Of a DNA stretch of 8,098 nt, positions 1 through 6,937 are shown one piece after another (the stretch's first letter is position 1; each line of letters starts with the position of its first letter). The notes below the pieces were generated by a model, which made no database searches, was not told where the DNA came from, and worked only from the letters and a program-made list of their open reading frames with translations. The position numbers were made by a program, and so were the translations under genes. Source of the DNA: Deltaproteobacteria bacterium (GTDB lineage: Bacteria; UBA10199; DSSB01); assembly GCA_021772695.1 (NCBI GenBank), contig JAJFLL010000131.1, positions 1-8,098 on the forward strand, read 5' to 3'.

Positions 1-867
1 GAGGAGGAAGGCGATTTTTCTGAAATTGCAAAAATTTTGGGTCCCAATCCCCATGCTTCGAGTCGAGCGATGGGTGAGCAGGTTTGGGGACTCATGGGGG
101 GAAGAGAGGCTCCTTGGGAAAAATCTGAAAGTCTCATAATAGAGCAAAATCCTGAGGAACGTTTCAAAACGGCAAAATCATTAATTGAGGTAGGGAAAGA
201 ATACGGCGTGGTGGAATACCAATTGGCCGGCGTCAAGACGCTGTTGGACCAATTCTTGGATCCCTTAAGCGATGCCACAATTCGTCGGTCGGCACTTTTG
301 GCCCTACTAGAGGCCCCGGAAACCCCGTTAGAAAAACTTTTAGGAATCTTCTCGCAATGGAAAGCCAATCCCCATCGCTCTAATGCGCAAGTGATAAGCC
401 AAGACCTTGTCAAGGCAACGGAAGATTTTCTCATGCAGGCCTTGATGAATGGGAAAACCCCTGCAAAATACCGACTTCAATTGGCCGAGCTGTTGTATCC
501 TAAATTACAAGATGAGCAAGTTCAGGAGATCTTTCGGCCTTTATTGGCGGATTTTCATGTGAGCCACTTGACGGCGGCCACCCTGGATAGAATTGCGCCA
601 GGTTGGGATGCGGCCATCCAAGAATTTAAGGAACAAGGCCCTCCGGATTCGCCTCAAGCCCCTTTGGGCGAAGGCTCTAAGGGTTTCGATTCGACCGGTG
701 GAAATCATTCCATGATGGCGGCACTGCCCCTGGGGCTGAGTCAATTTTTTACGGTTCAAGAAGCATTGCCTTGGTGGGGATCTTTATTGGGTTATGTGGG
801 GTTGGGAATTCTCGGAGCCACCCTGTCCTTCAAAGGAAAAAAAAAACCCCTGAATCCACCCCAATAG
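1..867 (+). CDS. C-terminal part of an alpha-helical (HEAT-like) membrane-anchored protein, 5' end outside window
   Basis: The frame is open from the first base (it begins Glu-Glu-Glu-Gly-Asp), so this is most likely the 3' part of a longer gene. A TTG at 37 and an ATG at 70 are possible starts, but neither has a good ribosome site. About 288 codons are visible. Codons 50-210 are Leu/Ala-rich and predict as paired helices, like a HEAT or other alpha-solenoid. A Pro/Gly/Ser-rich linker follows (about codons 213-237). The end is a hydrophobic segment at about codons 257-278 (nt 769-834) that starts with Leu-Pro-Trp-Trp, then Gly-Lys-Lys-Lys and a short tail to TAG. The bulk would thus lie on one side of a membrane with the Lys end in the cytoplasm. 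The same module recurs near the end of the next protein. No family recognised and no catalytic motif seen. The gene could instead continue into the next frame through the A10 run at 837-846. Confidence 0.75.
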   Translation, partial: EEEGDFSEIAKILGPNPHASSRAMGEQVWGLMGGREAPWEKSESLIIEQNPEERFKTAKSLIEVGKEYGVVEYQLAGVKTLLDQFLDPLSDATIRRSALLALLEAPETPLEKLLGIFSQWKANPHRSNAQVISQDLVKATEDFLMQALMNGKTPAKYRLQLAELLYPKLQDEQVQEIFRPLLADFHVSHLTAATLDRIAPGWDAAIQEFKEQGPPDSPQAPLGEGSKGFDSTGGNHSMMAALPLGLSQFFTVQEALPWWGSLLGYVGLGILGATLSFKGKKKPLNPPQ

Positions 868-3800
868 ACCGTATTCGTAAATCTACTAGGTATTTTGCTC
901 TTCCCTTAAAAGAAAAGGTAAAAAAACAGACGTTAAAATCCTTGGCAGAGGTATCGTCGAGACTGTCCGATGAAAATTCTCATATTTATAGAATCTTAAC
1001 GGCTGGAAGGCGCATGATTGAGCAGGGATTAGATCCCATTCTCACTTTTTCAAATACGGGTGCGACACCTTCTCAATTATTTACCATCCTCTCTGGGTCC
1101 GGGTCGGGAAATTTCCCACTTTCGGTAGATCTACTTTTGAACCAGTCTCCAGACAGTATGGTTCGTGCCATGAAGAGTTATGGGCTGAACCGACAACAAC
1201 CCCTCCTTACCTTGCAAATGCAAATCCCCCTCTCTGAATGGATTGCCTGGTTGAAGGCTCAACCTGAAATTTCTAAAACCTTTAATAATTCTCATCACAA
1301 TTTTTTGTATATCCCCGTAGGTTTTTTAGCATCTCAAATGAAATATTTTGGTTCACAGGGGGCGCTGCGAATTTTTTCGCCAAAAACCAATCAATCTTAC
1401 CGAAATCAAGAACTCGATGTTTTAAGGTCTGAACTCTCTCGATTAAATATTCCAAAGTCGACTTTGGTCATTTCAAAAGGGTCAAGCTACGAAGCTGTAC
1501 ATTCCTATGCAGAAAGTAAAAAGGATCAAGTCCTTGAAAAATGGGGAAGGGAATTGAATCCGGAATGGTCTTATAATTGGAACGAATTTTTTGATGGCTG
1601 GGCGCAATTGGTGCTGACGTATATGGAACAAAATGTGGTACCGGCGCACGAGACAAAATCCTTGAATCAAATCATGGAAGTGTTGGCCAAAACTCACGGC
1701 GTATTTTGCCCCAATATATTTTTAGAAGGAGAAATCCATAAGCGAATCACATCGTATCATGCAGAGAAATTACCGGCCAATCGTCTAGCTGAAAATCAGG
1801 TACCTCATCCTACTTTGGCCTATATGGTTAATGACTTTAGAATATCGAAGGATTTGTCGGGAGTACCCCTATACAGTTATGCTTCCTTTGTAAATCTATT
1901 TGGCTTGGATCTATCTTCTTGGCTGGCCCGGTCCATTCAAAAAAACTACGGCGAGGTCATAGATATTGATGAAGCCATGCAAATACTTTTCCGTGATTTG
2001 CCTCCTGAATTAAAAGCTGAACAGGAGCTTAATTGGATCGGTGAGTTTAAGCTTAGGTCCGGAATTCCTAGGATTCGCCATTATTTAAGTCAGCCCAATA
2101 TTTCTATTAGAATAAAAGCTTTAAAAACCTTATTGAAGATAGCTCCAAGTCAGGACCTTTCGGAGCTTGTCGATATTTTAGAACGATATGTGGACGAACA
2201 TGCATTTACTTCCCAGCATGTTGAAGAGTTCCGTCTTTGGGTCCAGTCTTTAGATATTTTAAAGATTCCAAAAAATCAGGAGGTCCGAGTTGAAGCCTAT
2301 TTGCGCGCTCTAACCGTATCGAAACACCCGAAAATGTCAGCCTTGGCCGAGGCGGGTGCATTCAAATTGGGAATTATGGGAAAACCGCCTGGTTATGAGC
2401 ATGAAATTCGAGCACCAGATCCCATGCGTCGCCTTCGTGCTCTATTAACCATTCGTGAGGCCGGCTTAGCGCAATATCAACCCTATGTTATCGAGCGGAT
2501 CAATGATTCGGAAACTGAAATTTCTACGATGGCCCTTCACACCTTAGGAGAATTTGGCGGAATTGATTCAGTCGATGTATTAAAGAGTATTGTTTTGAAT
2601 TCTCAATGGAATGGAGATCGCATTGCGGCCTTAGAAGCTTTAGCGCGCATCGGATCTCGATATGCCTTACCAGAGATCCAGAAGGTTATTTTAGATACTT
2701 CGACATCCAAAGAATTACGAATGGGTGCCTTTCGACTGATCAGTAGGCTTAATGGCAAGCACTTTGCCAAAGTCATGGTGCCGTTTTTAAAGGATGATGA
2801 TGCGGAAATTCGATTAGGCGCAGCTGCATCACTATTGCAATTAGGCGCTTATCCTGAGGCCGAAAAACATTTTGTAGAAAATTTATTTAAAAATAATAAT
2901 GAATTATTTCCTCTTGGCTTGTCCCTTCTTAGTGAAATGAAACGCCCACAGCTTTTAGCAATAGTGAGTGCATCCGGTGAGCGGTTTCAAAAAATTTTGA
3001 AACACCTAAAGTCCGAAGGCGGAGCATTGGCTTGGAAGGTCCTCGACCGCATAGAATCAACATGGGATCAATTGCCTGTAAAAAATTGGCGATGGTTCCA
3101 AAAGGAGATTCAGGATATTTCGCCGAATTTTAGACCTCATTATATGGGCTATTTACCGGGAATTCCAAAAAAGGCCCATGGGGGTTCCTTTGGGAAATTT
3201 CTATTAAAATCCTTATCGACGGCAGAACAAAATAGATCCCAATTAAACCCGGTTTGGGAAGCGGGCTATTATGCCACCTTGAAAGCAGCAGAGCGAGGTG
3301 AGTTATCGCCATACCATACACGAATCAAATTAATGGAAATGCTGCAAGGCGACTTTCTTCAATACCTCGATGCACATACCGATTATCAAATCGGTGAATA
3401 TGATTTAAATGACTTGAAAGACTACTTAAGGCCTGGCGAGGAATTACCCCCATGGCTTCAAGGTTGGTTTACAGAAAACTCAAAAAAAACTCTGAAGTTC
3501 CCTAAAATCATATTGCAAGGTGAGGCGAATAATCATTTTGAAAAGCTAAGCGACGACGTGGAATTGCTTTTTACCCTAGGTTCCGACCTATTGCCGCCAT
3601 ATTTGGGAATCCCCCATAAAATTTTTGATAAAATGACAGGTGATAAGAGGGAGGTTCGCCTTATCCCTCCGCCTTTGTTGTTTTACGCTTTAAAATCCGG
3701 ACCTGGCGGTCGAGTCAATGACATTGAAATGGAAACCCAATTGAGTACGGCGCAACAGATGCGCCAGCTTTTATCTCTTCGTCGCGGACCACTCGTGGTT

Positions 3801-4697
3801 TCCAACAGGCGAATGGATGCAGAGGGAAGGGGCCAATTGCACCCTTATCTATTGATGCTTCATGATGTTTATCACCTTGCCTATAATTCCTTTCATAGTG
3901 AGCCAAGTTGGCAAATTAGATGTGGGCTTTTAGAAATTTTTGATGCTTTAGGCATTACCGACCGAGATCGCTTCGTTCAGGACGCCTTAATAGATGGATT
4001 GATGGAAGAAGGTCGTTTGGGCTTCGAGGACCTATTCTCCACACTTCAAGAAGCAGACGTACTCCAGGCAGGGGAACAAGAGCGATTGCGAGCCATGATT
4101 GCAGATCAATTTTTTTCAAATCCCCAGAAGGGGAACATGCTCAGTGCCTTCGATAAATATTTCCCCAACCACAATACACGCCACGAAACAGGTCTCATGA
4201 TGCTAGGTTTGGGGAGCTTTGGTGGTTGGGAAACCGTGGCAGACTCGATTCCTTGGACCTTGGCTGGAGGCGCATTAATGCTGGGAGGCGGAATTTACCT
4301 TGCCATGAGATTGGGGGCCTATTTTCGAAAAAAAAACCAAGCTTCGGCAGTTCATGCTAAAAAACCATTGCTTCCGATTCCGTCTCATTTAAAAGAAATA
4401 TTACAGGGAAAATTTAAAATCCCTCCCGTGACCATCACTCAAATGCCAGAAAAACCACCCATGCCATTGACCCCATACGAAACGGAATTAGTGTATTATA
4501 AAATTGGTTGGAAAATGCCTGAAGGGTTGAAATGCGAAGATCTAAAGATGTTGCAGATCGTATTGCAGAAGACCATAGACGATGACTGGGATTCGGGCCT
4601 TGTTCCCGAAGAGGATTGGGAATTGCTTAGGTTGATTTTCCGGGCCAATAAATACTTTTTTGGTGACGGGGTCAATAACCCGGAAGATCTTCATTAG
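771..4697 (+). CDS. Very large HEAT-repeat membrane protein of unknown function; start uncertain
   Basis: Coordinates give the maximal open frame (1308 codons from TTG 771). The true start is unclear: TTG 771/GTG 774 lie 97 bp inside the previous gene, the next candidates are TTG 942 and ATG 1014, and only 1014 has a passable site (GGAAGG at 1005-1010). The sequence before 1014 still looks coding, so joining to the previous frame at the A10 run is possible. Counting from 771: residues 80-430 are an unrecognised, mostly helical region. About 434-760 hold HEAT/PBS-lyase-like helical pairs, clearest at 550-710. About 900-1120 is a second unknown domain with His1024-x6-His1031-Asp-Val-Tyr-His1035, a possible metal site. 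A hydrophobic helix spans 1160-1182, then Arg-Lys-Lys. A polar tail of about 120 residues rich in Glu/Asp/Trp closes the protein. HEAT repeats usually bind proteins. The function is unknown, perhaps a scaffold at the membrane. Confidence 0.85.
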   Translation: MVGIFIGLCGVGNSRSHPVLQRKKKTPESTPIDRIRKSTRYFALPLKEKVKKQTLKSLAEVSSRLSDENSHIYRILTAGRRMIEQGLDPILTFSNTGATPSQLFTILSGSGSGNFPLSVDLLLNQSPDSMVRAMKSYGLNRQQPLLTLQMQIPLSEWIAWLKAQPEISKTFNNSHHNFLYIPVGFLASQMKYFGSQGALRIFSPKTNQSYRNQELDVLRSELSRLNIPKSTLVISKGSSYEAVHSYAESKKDQVLEKWGRELNPEWSYNWNEFFDGWAQLVLTYMEQNVVPAHETKSLNQIMEVLAKTHGVFCPNIFLEGEIHKRITSYHAEKLPANRLAENQVPHPTLAYMVNDFRISKDLSGVPLYSYASFVNLFGLDLSSWLARSIQKNYGEVIDIDEAMQILFRDLPPELKAEQELNWIGEFKLRSGIPRIRHYLSQPNISIRIKALKTLLKIAPSQDLSELVDILERYVDEHAFTSQHVEEFRLWVQSLDILKIPKNQEVRVEAYLRALTVSKHPKMSALAEAGAFKLGIMGKPPGYEHEIRAPDPMRRLRALLTIREAGLAQYQPYVIERINDSETEISTMALHTLGEFGGIDSVDVLKSIVLNSQWNGDRIAALEALARIGSRYALPEIQKVILDTSTSKELRMGAFRLISRLNGKHFAKVMVPFLKDDDAEIRLGAAASLLQLGAYPEAEKHFVENLFKNNNELFPLGLSLLSEMKRPQLLAIVSASGERFQKILKHLKSEGGALAWKVLDRIESTWDQLPVKNWRWFQKEIQDISPNFRPHYMGYLPGIPKKAHGGSFGKFLLKSLSTAEQNRSQLNPVWEAGYYATLKAAERGELSPYHTRIKLMEMLQGDFLQYLDAHTDYQIGEYDLNDLKDYLRPGEELPPWLQGWFTENSKKTLKFPKIILQGEANNHFEKLSDDVELLFTLGSDLLPPYLGIPHKIFDKMTGDKREVRLIPPPLLFYALKSGPGGRVNDIEMETQLSTAQQMRQLLSLRRGPLVVSNRRMDAEGRGQLHPYLLMLHDVYHLAYNSFHSEPSWQIRCGLLEIFDALGITDRDRFVQDALIDGLMEEGRLGFEDLFSTLQEADVLQAGEQERLRAMIADQFFSNPQKGNMLSAFDKYFPNHNTRHETGLMMLGLGSFGGWETVADSIPWTLAGGALMLGGGIYLAMRLGAYFRKKNQASAVHAKKPLLPIPSHLKEILQGKFKIPPVTITQMPEKPPMPLTPYETELVYYKIGWKMPEGLKCEDLKMLQIVLQKTIDDDWDSGLVPEEDWELLRLIFRANKYFFGDGVNNPEDLH
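837..846 (+). other. A10 homopolymer at the junction of two overlapping frames
   Basis: Ten consecutive A, preceded by GG and followed by CCCC. In the upstream gene it encodes the Lys-Lys-Lys after the membrane segment, 18 bases before the TAG. The downstream large frame is in the -1 register and is open across the same run. One extra A (sequence error or transcriptional slippage), or a -1 ribosomal slip, would fuse the two frames into one polypeptide. Confidence 0.5.
4328..4336 (+). other. A9 homopolymer just after the second membrane segment
   Basis: Nine A encode the Lys-Lys-Asn directly after the transmembrane helix of the large protein, matching the place of the A10 run after the helix of the upstream gene. 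A -1 slip or one added A here would end the protein at a TAA seven codons downstream (nt 4358-4360), removing the roughly 110-residue polar tail. A run of A8 at 3482-3489 elsewhere in the gene shows that such runs also occur at ordinary Lys codons. Confidence 0.35.
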
Positions 4698-4983
4698 GTT
4701 CAGCGGCGTCGCTGCTGGGTTGATTGTTCCAGGCAGGCCTCACTGTAGCATTTTCACCTTGAACCCTATTGGGTTGTGCTCGATTCGGCTGGGCGGCTTC
4801 GCCTTCCACATAGTTTGGATTGGAAACATTGGGTTGAGCAGCTTCTCCAACCACCGGATTAGGATCGGCAATGTTTGGTTCCGACACATTGGGTTGGGCA
4901 ACATCGTCATTGCCCCCATCCTGAGCCCATAAGGTAGGGCTCCAAAGGCTCCAGAGCAAAGCAAATATAATCAATTTTATCAT
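4672..4983 (-). CDS. Small secreted protein with Pro-Asn pentad repeats
   Basis: A 103-residue protein. Residues 1-20 form a signal peptide: Met-Ile-Lys, then a Leu/Ile/Trp-rich core ending Leu-Trp-Ala, with probable signal peptidase I cleavage before Gln21. There is no lipobox Cys, and no Cys anywhere. The mature 83 residues are low-complexity and acidic, rich in Asn, Pro, Ala and Glu. From residue 28 the chain falls into five-residue units: xxxPN at 28-32, 33-37, 38-42, 48-52, 53-57, 63-67, 68-72 and, still in phase, 93-97. Units of the type xVxGE stand at 43-47, 58-62 and 73-77. The ATG at 4983-4981 has GGAG six bases upstream and a sigma70-like promoter just before it, so the start is secure. 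It overlaps the 3' end of the large + strand gene by 26 bp, tail to tail. No family recognised; it is probably an extended periplasmic, surface or extracellular protein. Confidence 0.8.
   Translation of the reverse strand: MIKLIIFALLWSLWSPTLWAQDGGNDDVAQPNVSEPNIADPNPVVGEAAQPNVSNPNYVEGEAAQPNRAQPNRVQGENATVRPAWNNQPSSDAAEPNEDLPGY
4753..4902 (-). repeat. Coding tandem repeat, 15-nt unit (xxxPN / xVxGE pentads)
   Basis: Ten consecutive five-residue units, residues 28-77 of the small secreted protein. The higher order is a 15-residue block of one xVxGE unit plus two xxxPN units (residues 43-57 and 58-72). The DNA copies have drifted at third positions, but the 9-mer ATTGGGTTG (+ strand, encoding Gln-Pro-Asn) sits at 4768, 4828 and 4888, exactly 60 bases apart. 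Confidence 0.8.
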
Positions 4984-5000
4984 GGGTTACTCCGACCCCT

Positions 5001-5029
5001 ATTTTGTGCCAGGGAAGGCTAGGCGTCAA
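5001..5029 (-). promoter_or_regulatory. Probable sigma70-type promoter of the Pro-Asn repeat protein gene
   Basis: Read on the - strand, TTGACG (5029-5024, five of six to the -35 consensus) is followed after 17 bases by CAAAAT (5006-5001, four of six to the -10 consensus). Transcription would begin near 4994, giving a very short leader with GGAG at 4993-4990 and the ATG at 4983. Orientation and spacing fit the gene, but this is a pattern match only. Confidence 0.5.
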
Positions 5030-5085
5030 GCATAGGTCCTTTCCTCTTGAAATCCTGTAATTTTGGCCTTAATGGGAGGGCCCTT

Positions 5086-5090
5086 AGGGG
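5086..5090 (+). promoter_or_regulatory. Ribosome binding site deciding the carbamoyltransferase start
   Basis: AGGGG lies seven bases before ATG 5098. The frame is open back to a TTG at 5047, but the extra 17 residues are not like the family, whose proteins begin Met-x-Ile-Leu-Gly-Ile-Ser. The site and the family N-terminus both select ATG 5098. Confidence 0.7.
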
Positions 5091-5097
5091 TTCAACT

Positions 5098-6936
5098 ATG
5101 AATATACTTGGAATTTCCTGTTTTTATCATGATGCCGCCGCCTGTTTGTTGATCGACGGCAAGATCGTCGCTGCGGCGCAAGAAGAGCGATTTACGCGGA
5201 AAAAACACGATGCAGGATTCCCCCTCCAGGCCATTCGGTACTGTTTGCAAGAGGGGGGGGTAAACCTTACTCAAATTGATGAGGTGGTTTTTTATGATAA
5301 ACCCCTGATCAAATTTGAACGTCTGTTAAGTACTTACCTAAAGTATGCCCCCAAAGGAATCCGCTCCTTTTTGGCAGCCATGCCCGTATGGCTCAAGGAA
5401 AAGCTTTTTCTAAAACGCTTAATTCGCAATGAATTGTGTTCTTTAGAAAATTTAAAAAAGGAGCAATTGCCGCCCTTGCTCTTTGCCCAACATCACCAAT
5501 CGCATGCAGCCTCGGCCTTTTATCCTTCTCCCTTCTCTGAAGCAGCAGTGCTTTGTCTTGATGGGGTAGGCGAGTGGGCGACTACCTCCGCTTGGTTGGG
5601 ACAAGGTCATGAACTCAAACCCCTTTGGGAAATCGATTTTCCCCATTCTTTGGGTCTATTATATTCTGCCTTTACCTATTACACCGGATTTAAAGTTAAT
5701 TCTGGTGAATACAAAGTGATGGGTCTGGCGCCTTACGGCGAACCAAAATACGTAGACCTAATCTATGAAAATTTGCTCGATTTAAAAGAAGATGGAACTT
5801 TCCAACTGAACATGGATTATTTCAACTTCGCAACCGGCCTAACTATGACGAATACAAAATTTCACAAATTGTTGGGGGGACCTCCTCGCCCTCGTGAAAC
5901 TCCAGTTAGGCAAAAAGATATGGATTTGGCCGCCTCGATTCAAGTGGTTACTGAGGAAGTGGTGTTGCGATTGGCGAAGACCTTAAAAAGGGAATTAAAT
6001 GTAGATTATCTTTGCCTGGCCGGGGGGGTAGCCCTTAATTGCGTGGCCAACGGTAAAATATTGAGGGAAAAAATCTTTAAAGATATTTGGATTCAACCGG
6101 CCGCCGGAGATGCTGGTGGAGCTTTGGGCGCCGCACTAACCGCCTGGTATCATTTTCACGGTAATGAACGAAGCGTGAATGGCGCCGACACCATGAGCGG
6201 ATCCTATCTTGGACCTCGGTATGATACGAAAAATATTCAAAAATCTTTGAACGAATTAAAAGCAGTTGGGCAAGAACTTCATGATAAAGATCTATACGAT
6301 CGTTTGGCAGTTCTCCTGGAAGAGGGCAAGGTAGTGGGCTGGTTTCAAGGTCGCATGGAATTCGGCCCTAGAGCTCTAGGTGGTCGTTCCATATTAGGGG
6401 ATCCGCGAAATCGCGCTATGCAAACCACCATGAATTTAAAAATAAAATATCGAGAATCCTTCCGTCCCTTTGCACCGGCAGTCCGGGCCGAAAGGGTACA
6501 AGATTATTTCGATCTTGATGGCATTTCCCCCTATATGTTGTTGGTGGCTCCAGTAAATTCAAAACTTTGCTATGAAATGAATGAGGGACAAAAAAATTTA
6601 TTTGGCATTGAGAAACTTAAAGTAGCGCGTTCTAGCCTCCCGGCGATTACCCATGTGGATTATTCAGCGCGAGTCCAAACGGTCCATCAAAAAACCAATC
6701 CTAGATTCTATGACCTTTTGAGTGCTTTTGAAGAACGTACGGGGTGTCCCGTTTTGGTGAACACTTCCTTCAATGTCCGGGGGGAACCGATCGTATGTAC
6801 ACCTGAAGATGCTTATCGTTGCTTTATGCGAACAGAAATGGATGCCTTGGTATTAGAAAATCATCTTCTACTCAAAGATGATCAGCCAGAATTGCCAAGG
6901 GATGAATCTTGGCAGCAGGAATTTGAATTGGATTAG
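5098..6936 (+). CDS. O-carbamoyltransferase, NodU/TobZ (CmcH) family
   Basis: A 612-residue protein, full length for the family. Family knowledge: these cytoplasmic enzymes make a carbamoyl-adenylate from carbamoyl phosphate and ATP in one site and pass the carbamoyl group to a hydroxyl of an antibiotic, Nod factor, glycan or other metabolite in the other. Visible signatures: N-terminal ILGISCFYHDAAA with EERFTRKKHD soon after; the metal-binding HHQSH (His132, 133, 136) before AASAF; LCLDGVGEW; SGEYKVMGLAPYGEP; the actin-fold loop LAGGVALNC (307-315); DAGGALGAAL; and in the C-terminal domain MEFGPRALGGRSI (420-432), SFRPFAPAV and FNVRGEP (558-564). The catalytic core therefore looks intact. 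The acceptor cannot be read from the sequence, and no antibiotic or toxin pathway genes lie nearby. The next gene, an SxtJ-type membrane protein, starts one base after the stop and is very probably co-transcribed. A G8 run at 5253-5260 lies in its 5' part. Confidence 0.95.
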   Translation: MNILGISCFYHDAAACLLIDGKIVAAAQEERFTRKKHDAGFPLQAIRYCLQEGGVNLTQIDEVVFYDKPLIKFERLLSTYLKYAPKGIRSFLAAMPVWLKEKLFLKRLIRNELCSLENLKKEQLPPLLFAQHHQSHAASAFYPSPFSEAAVLCLDGVGEWATTSAWLGQGHELKPLWEIDFPHSLGLLYSAFTYYTGFKVNSGEYKVMGLAPYGEPKYVDLIYENLLDLKEDGTFQLNMDYFNFATGLTMTNTKFHKLLGGPPRPRETPVRQKDMDLAASIQVVTEEVVLRLAKTLKRELNVDYLCLAGGVALNCVANGKILREKIFKDIWIQPAAGDAGGALGAALTAWYHFHGNERSVNGADTMSGSYLGPRYDTKNIQKSLNELKAVGQELHDKDLYDRLAVLLEEGKVVGWFQGRMEFGPRALGGRSILGDPRNRAMQTTMNLKIKYRESFRPFAPAVRAERVQDYFDLDGISPYMLLVAPVNSKLCYEMNEGQKNLFGIEKLKVARSSLPAITHVDYSARVQTVHQKTNPRFYDLLSAFEERTGCPVLVNTSFNVRGEPIVCTPEDAYRCFMRTEMDALVLENHLLLKDDQPELPRDESWQQEFELD

Positions 6937-6937
6937 T

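Larger units (their letters stand above)
4984..5097. other. Divergent intergenic region between the Pro-Asn repeat gene and the carbamoyltransferase gene
   Basis: These 114 bp carry the start signals of both genes. The - strand promoter is readable (5029-5001). No equally good -35/-10 pair is visible for the + strand; TGTAAT at 5056-5061 resembles a -10 but lacks a partner. An 8-bp palindrome AGGGCCCT lies at 5077-5084, just before the ribosome site at 5086-5090. Its meaning is unclear. Confidence 0.5.

Noticed and set aside
1..11. Strong Shine-Dalgarno-like sequence GAGGAGGAAGG at the very start of the window
   Set aside because: No ATG, GTG or TTG lies at a suitable distance in the open frame, and the bases read as Glu-Glu-Glu-Gly in a frame that continues from upstream, so it is more likely coding.
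4701..4714. Inverted repeat CAGCG-GCGT-CGCTG near the convergent gene ends, as a possible terminator
   Set aside because: The stem is only five pairs, no T-run follows on either strand, and it lies inside the coding part of the - strand gene.
4660..4932. Open frame of 90 codons on the + strand with its own repeated pattern
   Set aside because: It is the mirror of the Pro-Asn repeat gene; its periodicity follows from that gene, and the - strand frame has the signal peptide, ribosome site and promoter.
4740..4964. Second - strand frame within the repeat gene, 74 codons
   Set aside because: It lies inside the repeat gene in another register, without a signal peptide or ribosome site; the repeat composition alone keeps it open.
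5047..5075. Possible + strand promoter with TTGAAA at 5047-5052
   Set aside because: The hexamer 17 bases downstream, TAATGG, matches the -10 consensus poorly, and TGTAAT at 5056-5061 has no -35 partner; no site can be chosen.
6878..6937. Upstream ATG at 6878 as start of the SxtJ-type gene
   Set aside because: It would lie within the carbamoyltransferase gene and add 20 polar residues absent from the family; ATG 6938 right after the stop is more natural.
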